64,000 nucleotides of DNA from Kribbella sindirgiensis (lineage in GTDB: Bacteria > Actinomycetota > Actinomycetes > Propionibacteriales > Kribbellaceae): positions 186,001 to 250,000 of the forward strand of contig NZ_SJKA01000011.1 of assembly GCF_004331435.1 (NCBI RefSeq). Reading direction: 5' to 3'. Below, piece by piece: positions 32,895-40,255 of the stretch; position 1 is the stretch's first letter; every line of letters starts with the position of its first letter. Under the pieces are notes generated by a model. The model saw only the letters and a program-made list of their open reading frames with translations, was not told the DNA's origin and did not search any database. Position numbers and translations under genes: made by a program.

Positions 32895-34409
32895 TCACTC
32901 GACCATCACGACTGTGTTGTGCAGACCGCTCGAGCCGTTCGGCCGCGGCGGCGCCTGGCGGTCGGTCTGCAGTTCGCCGGTCGCGTCGGTCGCGCGGACG
33001 GTGAGTTTGTGGGTGCCGGGCGTGGCGTTCCAGCGGAAGGTCCACTGCCGCCAGGTGTCCGGCCCGTCGACGGGCGCCAGCCGGGCGGGTTGCCACGGGC
33101 CGTTGTCGACCTTGACCTCGACCTTGCTGATGCCGCGGCGCTGCGCCCAGGCGACTCCGGCGGCGACCGCGGGTCCGGCCTTGACGGTCGCGAAGCCCTT
33201 CGGTACGTCGATCCGCGACGACGTCTTGATCGGCGCCTCGACGGACCAGCCGCGGTCGGTCCAGTACGCGCTGAAGTCCCGGAACCTGGTGACCTCGAAG
33301 TCAACGATCCACTTGGTCGCGGACACGTACCCGTACAGGCCGGGAACGACCATCCGCACCGGGAAGCCGTGCTCGAACGGCAGCGGTTCGCCGTTCATCG
33401 CGAGCGCGAGGATCGCGTCCCGGCCGTCGGTGAGCGCGGCGAGCGGCGTACCGATGGTGAGCCCGTCGACGCTGGTCGACTTCACCGCGTCGGCGCCTTG
33501 CCGGACGCCGGCCTCGCGGAGCAGGTCCGCGATCGGTACGCCGATCCAGCGGGCGTTGCCGGCGTACGGGCCGCCGACCTCGTTGGACACGCACGTGAGG
33601 GTGATGTCGCGTTCGATCAGCCGCCGTTCGAGCAACTGGTCGAACGAGAGCCGGAGCTCTTTGTCGACAAGTCCGTGGATTCGTAGCTCCCAGTCCCGCG
33701 GGTCGATCCGCGGGACCTGGAGCAGCGTGTCCACGCGGTAGAACTTGGCGTTCGGCGTCGTGAACGGGCTGATCCCGGGGACGTCGAGGCTCGCCTGCAA
33801 AGGGCCTGCGGCGTCGGTCGGCCGAGGTACCCGAACGCGCGCCCGCAGCTCCTGCCCCGACCCACCCGCAAACCGAGCAGCACCAGCAGCACCGGCCCCC
33901 ACCACAGCCACCGCCGACACGGCAACCAAGAACCTCCGCCGATCAAACCCCACCGGCTGCTCAGCCTCATCTGTCTCCTGAACCGGACTTCGCGTGACCA
34001 GGGCCATCGCCAGTACGGCGACCACCAGCGTGACTGTTGCCGGTAGCAACCGGTCGACCGTGCTGCCGGCGGCCGAACGGCTCACGATCGCGAACACCAA
34101 GCCCACCAGCCCGAGCCCACCCGCGATCGCGGCCGCCGTCCGTCGGCGCCCGCGCGCGCCGATCCATCCGGCAACGGCGGCGACGATCGCGAGCGTCGCG
34201 CAGATGCCGACCCGGAGCAGCGGACGGTCGGCGGTGCCGAGAGTCCGGACCGCCCAGTCCTTCACCGGCCCGGGGGACCAATCGATGACCTGAACGCCGA
34301 CGGCGTCGACCGGCCACGGTCCTCCGGTCAGATCCGCGACGAGATATCCGACCGCGAGCGCCGTACCGGCTGCAACCACACCGCCCAATGCCCCGACTGT
34401 CTTGTGCAT
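32895..34409 (-). CDS. membrane molybdopterin oxidoreductase, sulfite oxidase-like
   Basis: A 504-residue protein. About 160 N-terminal residues have four or five membrane helices (for example ALGGVVAAGTALAVGYLVAD). The catalytic domain follows: ISPFTTPNAKFYRVDTLLQV, ITLTCVSNEVGGPYAGNARW with the molybdenum-ligating Cys, and HGFPVRMVVPGLYGYVSATK. A C-terminal Mo-co dimerisation domain ends at HNTVVMVE. This fits membrane-tethered sulfite-oxidase or YedY/MsrP-like enzymes acting outside the cell. The start at 34409 coincides with the expected transcription start of a SigK-type promoter, so the mRNA is probably leaderless. Confidence 0.88.
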   Translation of the reverse strand: MHKTVGALGGVVAAGTALAVGYLVADLTGGPWPVDAVGVQVIDWSPGPVKDWAVRTLGTADRPLLRVGICATLAIVAAVAGWIGARGRRRTAAAIAGGLGLVGLVFAIVSRSAAGSTVDRLLPATVTLVVAVLAMALVTRSPVQETDEAEQPVGFDRRRFLVAVSAVAVVGAGAAGAARFAGGSGQELRARVRVPRPTDAAGPLQASLDVPGISPFTTPNAKFYRVDTLLQVPRIDPRDWELRIHGLVDKELRLSFDQLLERRLIERDITLTCVSNEVGGPYAGNARWIGVPIADLLREAGVRQGADAVKSTSVDGLTIGTPLAALTDGRDAILALAMNGEPLPFEHGFPVRMVVPGLYGYVSATKWIVDFEVTRFRDFSAYWTDRGWSVEAPIKTSSRIDVPKGFATVKAGPAVAAGVAWAQRRGISKVEVKVDNGPWQPARLAPVDGPDTWRQWTFRWNATPGTHKLTVRATDATGELQTDRQAPPRPNGSSGLHNTVVMVE

Positions 34410-34416
34410 GCCAGGC

Positions 34417-34443
34417 ATTCGGCGCCGACACGCCCGCGGATGG
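34417..34443 (-). promoter_or_regulatory. SigK-type promoter of the molybdoenzyme gene
   Basis: On the minus strand, -35 CCATCC (34438-34443), 15-nt spacer, -10 CCGAAT (34417-34422), an exact match to the mycobacterial SigK hexamers. The ATG lies 7 nt after the -10 hexamer, where transcription should begin. The spacer length is the same as at 32867-32893. Confidence 0.85.
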
Positions 34444-34488
34444 TTCGAGATGTTCGAACGTGACCAGGCGTCGACCAAATGCACATCG

Positions 34489-35487
34489 CTAGGCCATCTG
34501 GTGCAGAGCTGCCTCGGTCAGTTCGTACTGGAGGGGGCGGCCCGTCGCGTGGCGTTCGATCTCGTTGACGGTGATCTTGCCCATGTCGAGGTAGCACTCG
34601 ACGGTGGCGGCGGCCTGGTGGGGTGTCAGGAGGACGTTCGGGAGGGCGCGGAACGGGTCGTCGGGCGGGAGCGGCTCCTCGTCGAACACGTCCAGCGCGG
34701 CGTCGATCCGCCCGCTGCGGACTTCATCGAGCAACGCGGCGGTGTCCACAAGCCACGAGCGGGCCGTGTTGACGAGGGAGGCGCCGTCGGGCATCAGCGC
34801 GAGTTCGCGGGCGCCGATCAGGTGGTGGGTCTCGGGGAGCGTCGGCGCATGCAGGGCGACGACCCGGCTGGTGCGGAGCAGTTCGTCGAGCGAGGTACGA
34901 CGTACGCCGAGCTCGACCGCGCGTTCATCCGTGAGGTACGGGTCGTAGACGACGACCTCCGCGGCTCGGAGCGCGACGAGCATCCGGATGTACTCGACGC
35001 CGGTCCGCGAAGCGCCCACGACACCGATCCGCGACGCCGTCAGCCCGTGCTGCGGAGGTACGGCGTCCCGCCACGCGCCGTCGCGCATCGCATGATCGAA
35101 CCGCTGAATGCGATGCAGCAGGCTCAACGTGAACGCGAGCGACACCTCGGCCACCGGCTCCGCCATCGCCTGCCCCGCCTGCGTGATCCGCAGCCCGCGC
35201 CGGAACACCTCCTCGGTGACGAAGTGCTTCACCGACGACGCACTGTGCGCGATCAACCGCAACCGGTCCGCGTGGTCCAGGACGGCCGCGGTCAACGGCG
35301 TCGCACCCCACGACGTGATCAGTACGTCGGTCCCGGGCAACGCCGCCGTCAAGGCCCCGGCATCGCCCGGATCGTCCAGTACGACGACGTCCCCGAGCGC
35401 CTCCAGCCGCGCCGTACTCTCCGGCGCGAACACCATCTCCCGGTACGCCGGCGTCGCCGCCAGCACCATCCGCAGCTTTTCGGCCAT
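34489..35487 (-). CDS. D-isomer-specific 2-hydroxyacid dehydrogenase
   Basis: A 332-residue NAD-dependent enzyme. The dinucleotide fold is RIGVVGASRTGVEYIRML (GASRTG in place of GxGxxG). The catalytic triad is visible: Arg in VNTARSWLVD, Glu in DVFDEEPLPP and His in LLTPHQAAATVE. Possible substrates are phosphoglycerate-like or glyoxylate-type 2-oxoacids. It lies 9 nt downstream of the MFS gene, so it may be the third gene of the MFS pair's operon. Confidence 0.86.
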   Translation of the reverse strand: MAEKLRMVLAATPAYREMVFAPESTARLEALGDVVVLDDPGDAGALTAALPGTDVLITSWGATPLTAAVLDHADRLRLIAHSASSVKHFVTEEVFRRGLRITQAGQAMAEPVAEVSLAFTLSLLHRIQRFDHAMRDGAWRDAVPPQHGLTASRIGVVGASRTGVEYIRMLVALRAAEVVVYDPYLTDERAVELGVRRTSLDELLRTSRVVALHAPTLPETHHLIGARELALMPDGASLVNTARSWLVDTAALLDEVRSGRIDAALDVFDEEPLPPDDPFRALPNVLLTPHQAAATVECYLDMGKITVNEIERHATGRPLQYELTEAALHQMA

Positions 35488-35496
35488 GACCGAATT

Positions 35497-36687
35497 CTAG
35501 GGTCTGGAAACGATCAGATGCAGCACGAGCGTCGCCGCGAGGATGCCCGCGGCGAGGCCGAGGAGGCCGGACGGCGCGGTCCCGGCGGTCAGGGCGATCC
35601 CGCCGACGGCGCTGCCGAGCGCGGAACCGAGCGAGATCGCGCTGCCGTTGAGGGCCATCACGATCGCGGCGGACTCCGGGGCGAGGCCGCCGAGCCGGAC
35701 CTGCTGCGGTACAGCCGCGCCGCCGTTGCCGGCGCCCTGGAGGAAGAACCAGCTCACGCCGACGACCGCGAGCGCGGTGGCCGAGGTGAGCAGCAGGCCG
35801 CCCATGCCGAGGATCGAGTTCAGCAGCAGGACGATCAGGACGACGGTCAGTACGCGCGGTGCCGGGAACCGGTCGGCCAGCCGGCCCGTGATCGCGTTGC
35901 CCAGCGCACTGGTGACGCCGTACCCGAACATGATCGCGATGATCATCCAGCCGGCCGGAAAGGACGGACCGAGGATCAGGACGGCGTACGTGAAGCAGGT
36001 GAAGCTGCCGGCCAGGATGCCGGTCGTGACAAGCAGGGAACCGAGCAGCCGCTGCCGACCGAGTGGGCGAAGCTGGTCGGTGAGCCGGCCGTGGGGAAGC
36101 TGCCGGCGGGGGAGGCCGCGCAGGATGCCGGCCAGGGCGATCGTTCCCATCACGGCGACCAGGATCATCGGGTAGCGCCACGAAGACTGCCCGACCACCA
36201 GGCCGACCGGTACGCCGAGGGCCGTCGCGGTCAGCAACCCGCCGAGCACGAACGACAACGCCTTCCCGCGGTGCCGGACCGGCGTCACGGCGATCACGTA
36301 GCCGCTGACGGCCGCGTTCAGCAGGCAGGCGCCGAGCGCCGCCACTACCCGCCCGGCGAACGCGATCGGGTATGTCGTCGCGAGCCCGACGACCAGGTTG
36401 CCGAGCACGAAGACGGCCAGCGCCGCGGCGATCGTCGTACGGCGCTCCCAGCGCGACGTCACTGTGCCGAGGACCGGCCCGGCGAACACCGCGGTCAGCG
36501 CGAACGCGGACATCAACTGGCCCGCGGCCGCCACGCTGACGTGCAGGTCCGCGGCGATGGTGGGCAGCAACCCGGTCAGGACGTACCCGTCGATGCCCAT
36601 GGAGAACGTCGCCACGGCGAGCCAGACCAGCGGCCGGTACGAGAACTGCTGCTCCTCAACCCTGTCAGCGGCGCAGGTATCCGTCAC
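35497..36687 (-). CDS. MFS transporter (AraJ/DHA1-like), paralogue B
   Basis: A 396-residue 12-helix transporter. The N-terminal FSYRPLVWLAVATFSMGIDG and the segment PVLGTVTSRWERRTTIAAAL (motif A) are close to those of its upstream neighbour. Its GTG start overlaps the neighbour's stop (GTGA). The two genes are tandem duplicates with the same motif order throughout. Likely sugar, arabinose-type or drug efflux; substrate unknown. Confidence 0.87.
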   Translation of the reverse strand: MTDTCAADRVEEQQFSYRPLVWLAVATFSMGIDGYVLTGLLPTIAADLHVSVAAAGQLMSAFALTAVFAGPVLGTVTSRWERRTTIAAALAVFVLGNLVVGLATTYPIAFAGRVVAALGACLLNAAVSGYVIAVTPVRHRGKALSFVLGGLLTATALGVPVGLVVGQSSWRYPMILVAVMGTIALAGILRGLPRRQLPHGRLTDQLRPLGRQRLLGSLLVTTGILAGSFTCFTYAVLILGPSFPAGWMIIAIMFGYGVTSALGNAITGRLADRFPAPRVLTVVLIVLLLNSILGMGGLLLTSATALAVVGVSWFFLQGAGNGGAAVPQQVRLGGLAPESAAIVMALNGSAISLGSALGSAVGGIALTAGTAPSGLLGLAAGILAATLVLHLIVSRP

Positions 36688-37901
36688 CCGACGGCGGCTT
36701 TTGAAGCACGGGCGACCAGCAGGTGCAGACCGACGGTGATCGTGAGGACGACGGCCGAGACGCCGAGCAGGCCGTTCGGTGAGGAGCCCGCGGTCAGGGC
36801 GACACCGCCCAGGCCGCTGCCGAGAGCCGAGCCGAGCGAGATCGCGCTGCCGTTCAGCGCCATCACGATCGCGGCCGACTCGGGTGCCATCGACGCCAGC
36901 CGCGCCTGCTGTGGAACGGCGCCGCCGCCGTTGCCGACGCCGGCCGAGAAGAACCAGACCAGACCCCACACCGCCGCCACCACAGCCGGGGCGAACATCA
37001 GCGCGATCATGCCGAGGACGGCGTTCAGCAGCAGCCCGACCAGCACAACGGTCAGCACCTTGAGTGCGGTGAACTTGTCGACCAGGCGTCCTGTCACCGC
37101 ATTGCCGGCCATGCTCGAGACGCCGTACCCGAACATGATCAGGATCATGGCCCACTCGGCGTGGAAGTGCGGTCCGAGGATCAGGGTCGCGTACGTGAAG
37201 CAGGCATAGCTGCTGCACAGGATTCCCGTGGTCACGAGCAGCCCGGCGACCAGCCGCGGCCGGCCGAGCGGGCGGAGGCGTTCGACGAGGGTGCCGCCGG
37301 GTAGATGCAACTGCGGAAGCCGGAGCAGGATGCCGATCAGGGCGATCGTGCCGACCACCGCGACCAGGATCATCGGGAATCGCCACGAGGACTGCCCGAG
37401 CAGCAGGCCGACGGGTACGCCGAGCGCGGTCGCGGTCATCCAGCCGCCGAGCACGAACGACAACGCCTTGCCGTGGTGCTCGGACGGGGTCAGGGCGAGT
37501 ACGTACCCGGTGACGGCGGCGTTCAGCAGACTGCCGCCGAGCGCCGCGAGCACCCGGCCGCTGAGCGCGACCGGGTAGTTGGTCGCGACCGCGACGACCA
37601 CGTTGCCGAGGACGAACACACCCAGTGACAGCACGATCGTCGTACGGCGTTCCCACCGTGACGTCAACGTGCCGAGCACGGGACCGGCGAGCGCGGCGGT
37701 GAACGCGAACACGGACATCAGCTGACCGGCGGCCGCCGGGGTGACCTTCAGGTCGCCGGCGATCTGCGGCAGCAGCCCGGCCAGCACGTAGCCGTCGATG
37801 CCCATCGAGAACGTCGCGACCGCAAGCCAGATGAACGGGCGGTACGAGAAGCTCGAGGAGCCCCGCCCCTCCGCCGCGTCGGCGGGTCGCGTTTCCGTCA
37901 C
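36684..37901 (-). CDS. MFS transporter (AraJ/DHA1-like), paralogue A
   Basis: A 405-residue transporter, first of the tandem pair. FSYRPFIWLAVATFSMGIDG and PVLGTLTSRWERRTTIVLSL match paralogue B nearly residue by residue, as does MALNGSAISLGSALGS. GTG start at 37901. A short, AT-richer gap of about 90 bases separates it from the GAF regulator gene, which is transcribed towards it on the same strand. Confidence 0.87.
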   Translation of the reverse strand: MTETRPADAAEGRGSSSFSYRPFIWLAVATFSMGIDGYVLAGLLPQIAGDLKVTPAAAGQLMSVFAFTAALAGPVLGTLTSRWERRTTIVLSLGVFVLGNVVVAVATNYPVALSGRVLAALGGSLLNAAVTGYVLALTPSEHHGKALSFVLGGWMTATALGVPVGLLLGQSSWRFPMILVAVVGTIALIGILLRLPQLHLPGGTLVERLRPLGRPRLVAGLLVTTGILCSSYACFTYATLILGPHFHAEWAMILIMFGYGVSSMAGNAVTGRLVDKFTALKVLTVVLVGLLLNAVLGMIALMFAPAVVAAVWGLVWFFSAGVGNGGGAVPQQARLASMAPESAAIVMALNGSAISLGSALGSGLGGVALTAGSSPNGLLGVSAVVLTITVGLHLLVARASKAAVG

Positions 37902-37994
37902 ACGACTATCTCACCGCCTGCAGAGGCCTCACGGCAAGGGCAAATTGATCACTTGTGCCAGAAGTGACGATTTCAGGTGCAACTCCGATCACAT

Positions 37995-39791
37995 TTACGG
38001 AGACTGAATTCCATAGTCGTGGATCTTCCGGTAGATGGTCGCGCGTGACATGCCGAGCGACTTGGCGGCGCGGCCCTTGTGCCCGCCGTTGGCGAGCAGG
38101 CTGTGGACGATGGCGTCGCGCTCGAGCGCTTCCAGCTGGCTGAGGCTGCGGCGGCTGACGGCCCGGGTGCGGGCCGGCAGGTCCGCGGGCGTGATGACAC
38201 CGGCCCGGCGACGCCGTACGACGACCTGCTTGAGGACCTGGCACAACTCGGCCGTGTTTCCGGGCCACGACGAGCGCAGCAGCTGCTGCATGGTGTCCGG
38301 TGCACACGTCAGGTCACCGTGGCTCAGCTGGTTGAGGAAGTGCGGAACCAGGTCGCGGACGTCCTCGATGTGGTGCCGCAGCGGCGGCACGTCCACGGTC
38401 AGCGGGAACAGGGTCAGCAGTTCGCCGAGGTCCGGGGTGTCGCCGTTCTCGCAAGTGAGCGTGAGGGCGATCCAGGGCGGTGTGGACGGCCGGCGCTCGA
38501 GTACGCCGTACAGCGCCTCGGCGAGGCTGTCGAGACCGTCGGCGTCGAGGCATTCGGCGTGCCGGATCACCAGGGCCTGCACGGAGTCGTCGGCCAGCTC
38601 CGCATCGAGTTCGGCGGCGAAACCGTCACCCGTCCGGGCAGCGTCGACGATGTGGAACGCGCCGCCCGGACTGTTCTGGTGGTGCGCGGCACGCGCCAGC
38701 GCGACCTTGCCGACGCCGCGTTCGCCGCTGAGCACGACCCACTGGCGGGCCCGGCAGGCGTTGTCGACCTCGCGGCTGCTGCCGAGCCACCCTGCGCTCC
38801 GGCCGACCAGTCCTGGCAGCACCGGCCGCGGCGGCGGGCGATGACCGGACGCCTGCGATCGGAGGTCCACACCGGCGGAATGTGGGCTGATCTGGAGGAT
38901 CCCGGACCCGGATCGGCCACCGATCGGGCGGCCGGTGATCCGGACCCACGCCCCGGTCGGCAACTCGGCCAGGATCGTCTCGGTACCGCCGTGGCTGAGG
39001 ATCTCCGCCGCGTGCCCGAGGACTGCGCGCTGGTCGCCGGCGTCGAGCGACTGCCGCGCCTTGGCGTTCATCAGCAGCAGGTCGTCGTCGATCGCGATGA
39101 CCATGTCACCCAGCCGGCGGGACGTCTGCAGGTACGCCTCCAGCAAGGACAGCTCCCGCGTCGAGCTGTCGCGGAGCAGCGCCGCGCGGATGCTCTCGGC
39201 CGTGCTCTTGGCAAGCGCCATCAGCAGCGACCCGGCGTCCTTGCGCCAGCAGGTCAGGTCGATCGCACCGATCGTCTTGCCGTTCAACGGGTGCTTGATC
39301 GGTACGCCGGCGCACGCGAGGTCCTCCAGGTCCTCCGCGTAGTGCTCGTGACCGAAGACGTGCATCGGTCCGCCGACGTCCAGCGCGGTCCCGATCCCGT
39401 TCGTCCCGGCGAACTCCTCGGCGTAGCTGAAGCCCGGGGCCAGGTAGACCTTGTCGAGGTGCCGGGCCAGTTCGGTGTCCGCGGTCAGGCGCTGCAGCAC
39501 CAGGCCGGAGCGGTCCGTGAGGATGACGCTGATCGGCTGGCCGTCGAGGTTCTCGTGGAGTCTGCGCAGTACCGGACCCGCGCTGCGGGTGAGCGGGAGG
39601 TCTTTGTCGGGGTCCGCGACGTACGGCAAGGTGATCTTGTCCGCGGGCAGGTTCCAGTGCCGCGACCGGACCCAGGAAGCGAGGATCGGCGGCCGGACGT
39701 CCTGCGGCGCGACCGGATCCAGGGTGAGAAAGTTCAGCCGGGCCGTCGCGGCCCGCCGGTTGTCCTCCATCGAGGGTGCGATCTCGTCCAC
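37995..39791 (-). CDS. GAF/Fis regulator of the propane monooxygenase operon (AcoR/MimR-like)
   Basis: A 598-residue regulator of the NtrC/AcoR type. Order: N-terminal VRPPILASWVRSRHWNLP, a GAF-like sensor (GLVLQRLTADTELA, EEFAGTNGIGTAL), a central AAA+ domain with a Walker A-like GERGVGKVALA, and a C-terminal Fis HTH (NGGHKGRAAKSLGMSRATIY). The GAFTGA loop that contacts sigma-54 is missing, as expected where sigma-54 is absent. The GTG at 39791 was chosen for its GGAGGC site; a TTG at 39896 would fall within the operator. Divergent from prm genes, so it most likely activates them. Confidence 0.87.
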   Translation of the reverse strand: MDEIAPSMEDNRRAATARLNFLTLDPVAPQDVRPPILASWVRSRHWNLPADKITLPYVADPDKDLPLTRSAGPVLRRLHENLDGQPISVILTDRSGLVLQRLTADTELARHLDKVYLAPGFSYAEEFAGTNGIGTALDVGGPMHVFGHEHYAEDLEDLACAGVPIKHPLNGKTIGAIDLTCWRKDAGSLLMALAKSTAESIRAALLRDSSTRELSLLEAYLQTSRRLGDMVIAIDDDLLLMNAKARQSLDAGDQRAVLGHAAEILSHGGTETILAELPTGAWVRITGRPIGGRSGSGILQISPHSAGVDLRSQASGHRPPPRPVLPGLVGRSAGWLGSSREVDNACRARQWVVLSGERGVGKVALARAAHHQNSPGGAFHIVDAARTGDGFAAELDAELADDSVQALVIRHAECLDADGLDSLAEALYGVLERRPSTPPWIALTLTCENGDTPDLGELLTLFPLTVDVPPLRHHIEDVRDLVPHFLNQLSHGDLTCAPDTMQQLLRSSWPGNTAELCQVLKQVVVRRRRAGVITPADLPARTRAVSRRSLSQLEALERDAIVHSLLANGGHKGRAAKSLGMSRATIYRKIHDYGIQSP

Positions 39792-39878
39792 CGGGGCCTC
39801 CTGACGCCAGGTGGAAACATCACGGATCCGTGGCCCCACCCGGTCCTCTTCGAGAGTAATGCACCCAGCCGCAACTGC

Positions 39879-39895
39879 TGTCTCAGAATGAGACA
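39879..39895. promoter_or_regulatory. TGTCTCA-N3-TGAGACA inverted repeat
   Basis: Perfect 7-bp arms around GAA, between the GAF regulator (start 39791) and the small gene at 39938. Its core TCTCA-N3-TGAGA is found again at 40177-40189 before prmA. Candidate binding site of the GAF/Fis regulator. Confidence 0.75.
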
Positions 39896-39937
39896 ACCGG
39901 CCGCGCGCCCAGGGTCTGCGCGGAGAACCTGGAGAAC

Positions 39938-40171
39938 ATGGAGAACGAGGAGTCGTACAACCCGTGGACCGTGGTCCACCTGGTCTTCGAGCACCTCGCG
40001 GACGCCGGCCTGCATCCGGTCCTCGGCGCGACCGGGCACCCCGGCGAGCCGGCCGCCGAACTGTTGCGCTGCTTCGGTATCCGGCCGGATCCGCAGGGCG
40101 ACCAGCGGATCGCCCAACAGACCGCGGAACAGCTGGCGGAGCTCCGGGCCAGGATGCTCGGGGCGCCGTAA
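39938..40171 (+). CDS. small protein of the propane monooxygenase locus
   Basis: A 77-residue soluble acidic protein that I do not recognise: MENEESYNPWTVVHLVFEHL, then GLHPVLGATGHPGEPAAELL and a helical C-terminus. One Cys, no signal. ATG with a GGAGAAC leader. It sits between the two operator-like repeats, ahead of prmA, with the second repeat right after its stop. So it is probably regulated with the operon. It could be a regulatory or assembly accessory; evidence for function is positional only. Confidence 0.65.
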   Translation: MENEESYNPWTVVHLVFEHLADAGLHPVLGATGHPGEPAAELLRCFGIRPDPQGDQRIAQQTAEQLAELRARMLGAP

Positions 40172-40176
40172 GCCCT

Positions 40177-40189
40177 TCTCAATTTGAGA
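40177..40189. promoter_or_regulatory. TCTCA-N3-TGAGA inverted repeat upstream of prmA
   Basis: Same half-sites and spacing as 39879-39895, with a shorter match (5-bp arms). It is 66 bp upstream of the prmA start. Together the pair looks like the activator sites of the operon. Confidence 0.65.
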
Positions 40190-40255
40190 CCTTCAGCACA
40201 CTCCCTCCCGCGTGTACTGCAAAGGACAGCCGGTCACATGAGCGGGAGGAGTGCC

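Noticed and set aside
34402..37209. 935-codon open frame on the plus strand opposite the dehydrogenase and MFS genes
   Set aside because: Composition is repetitive Arg/Gln/Asp/Gly without folds, and the opposite strand encodes three clear proteins.
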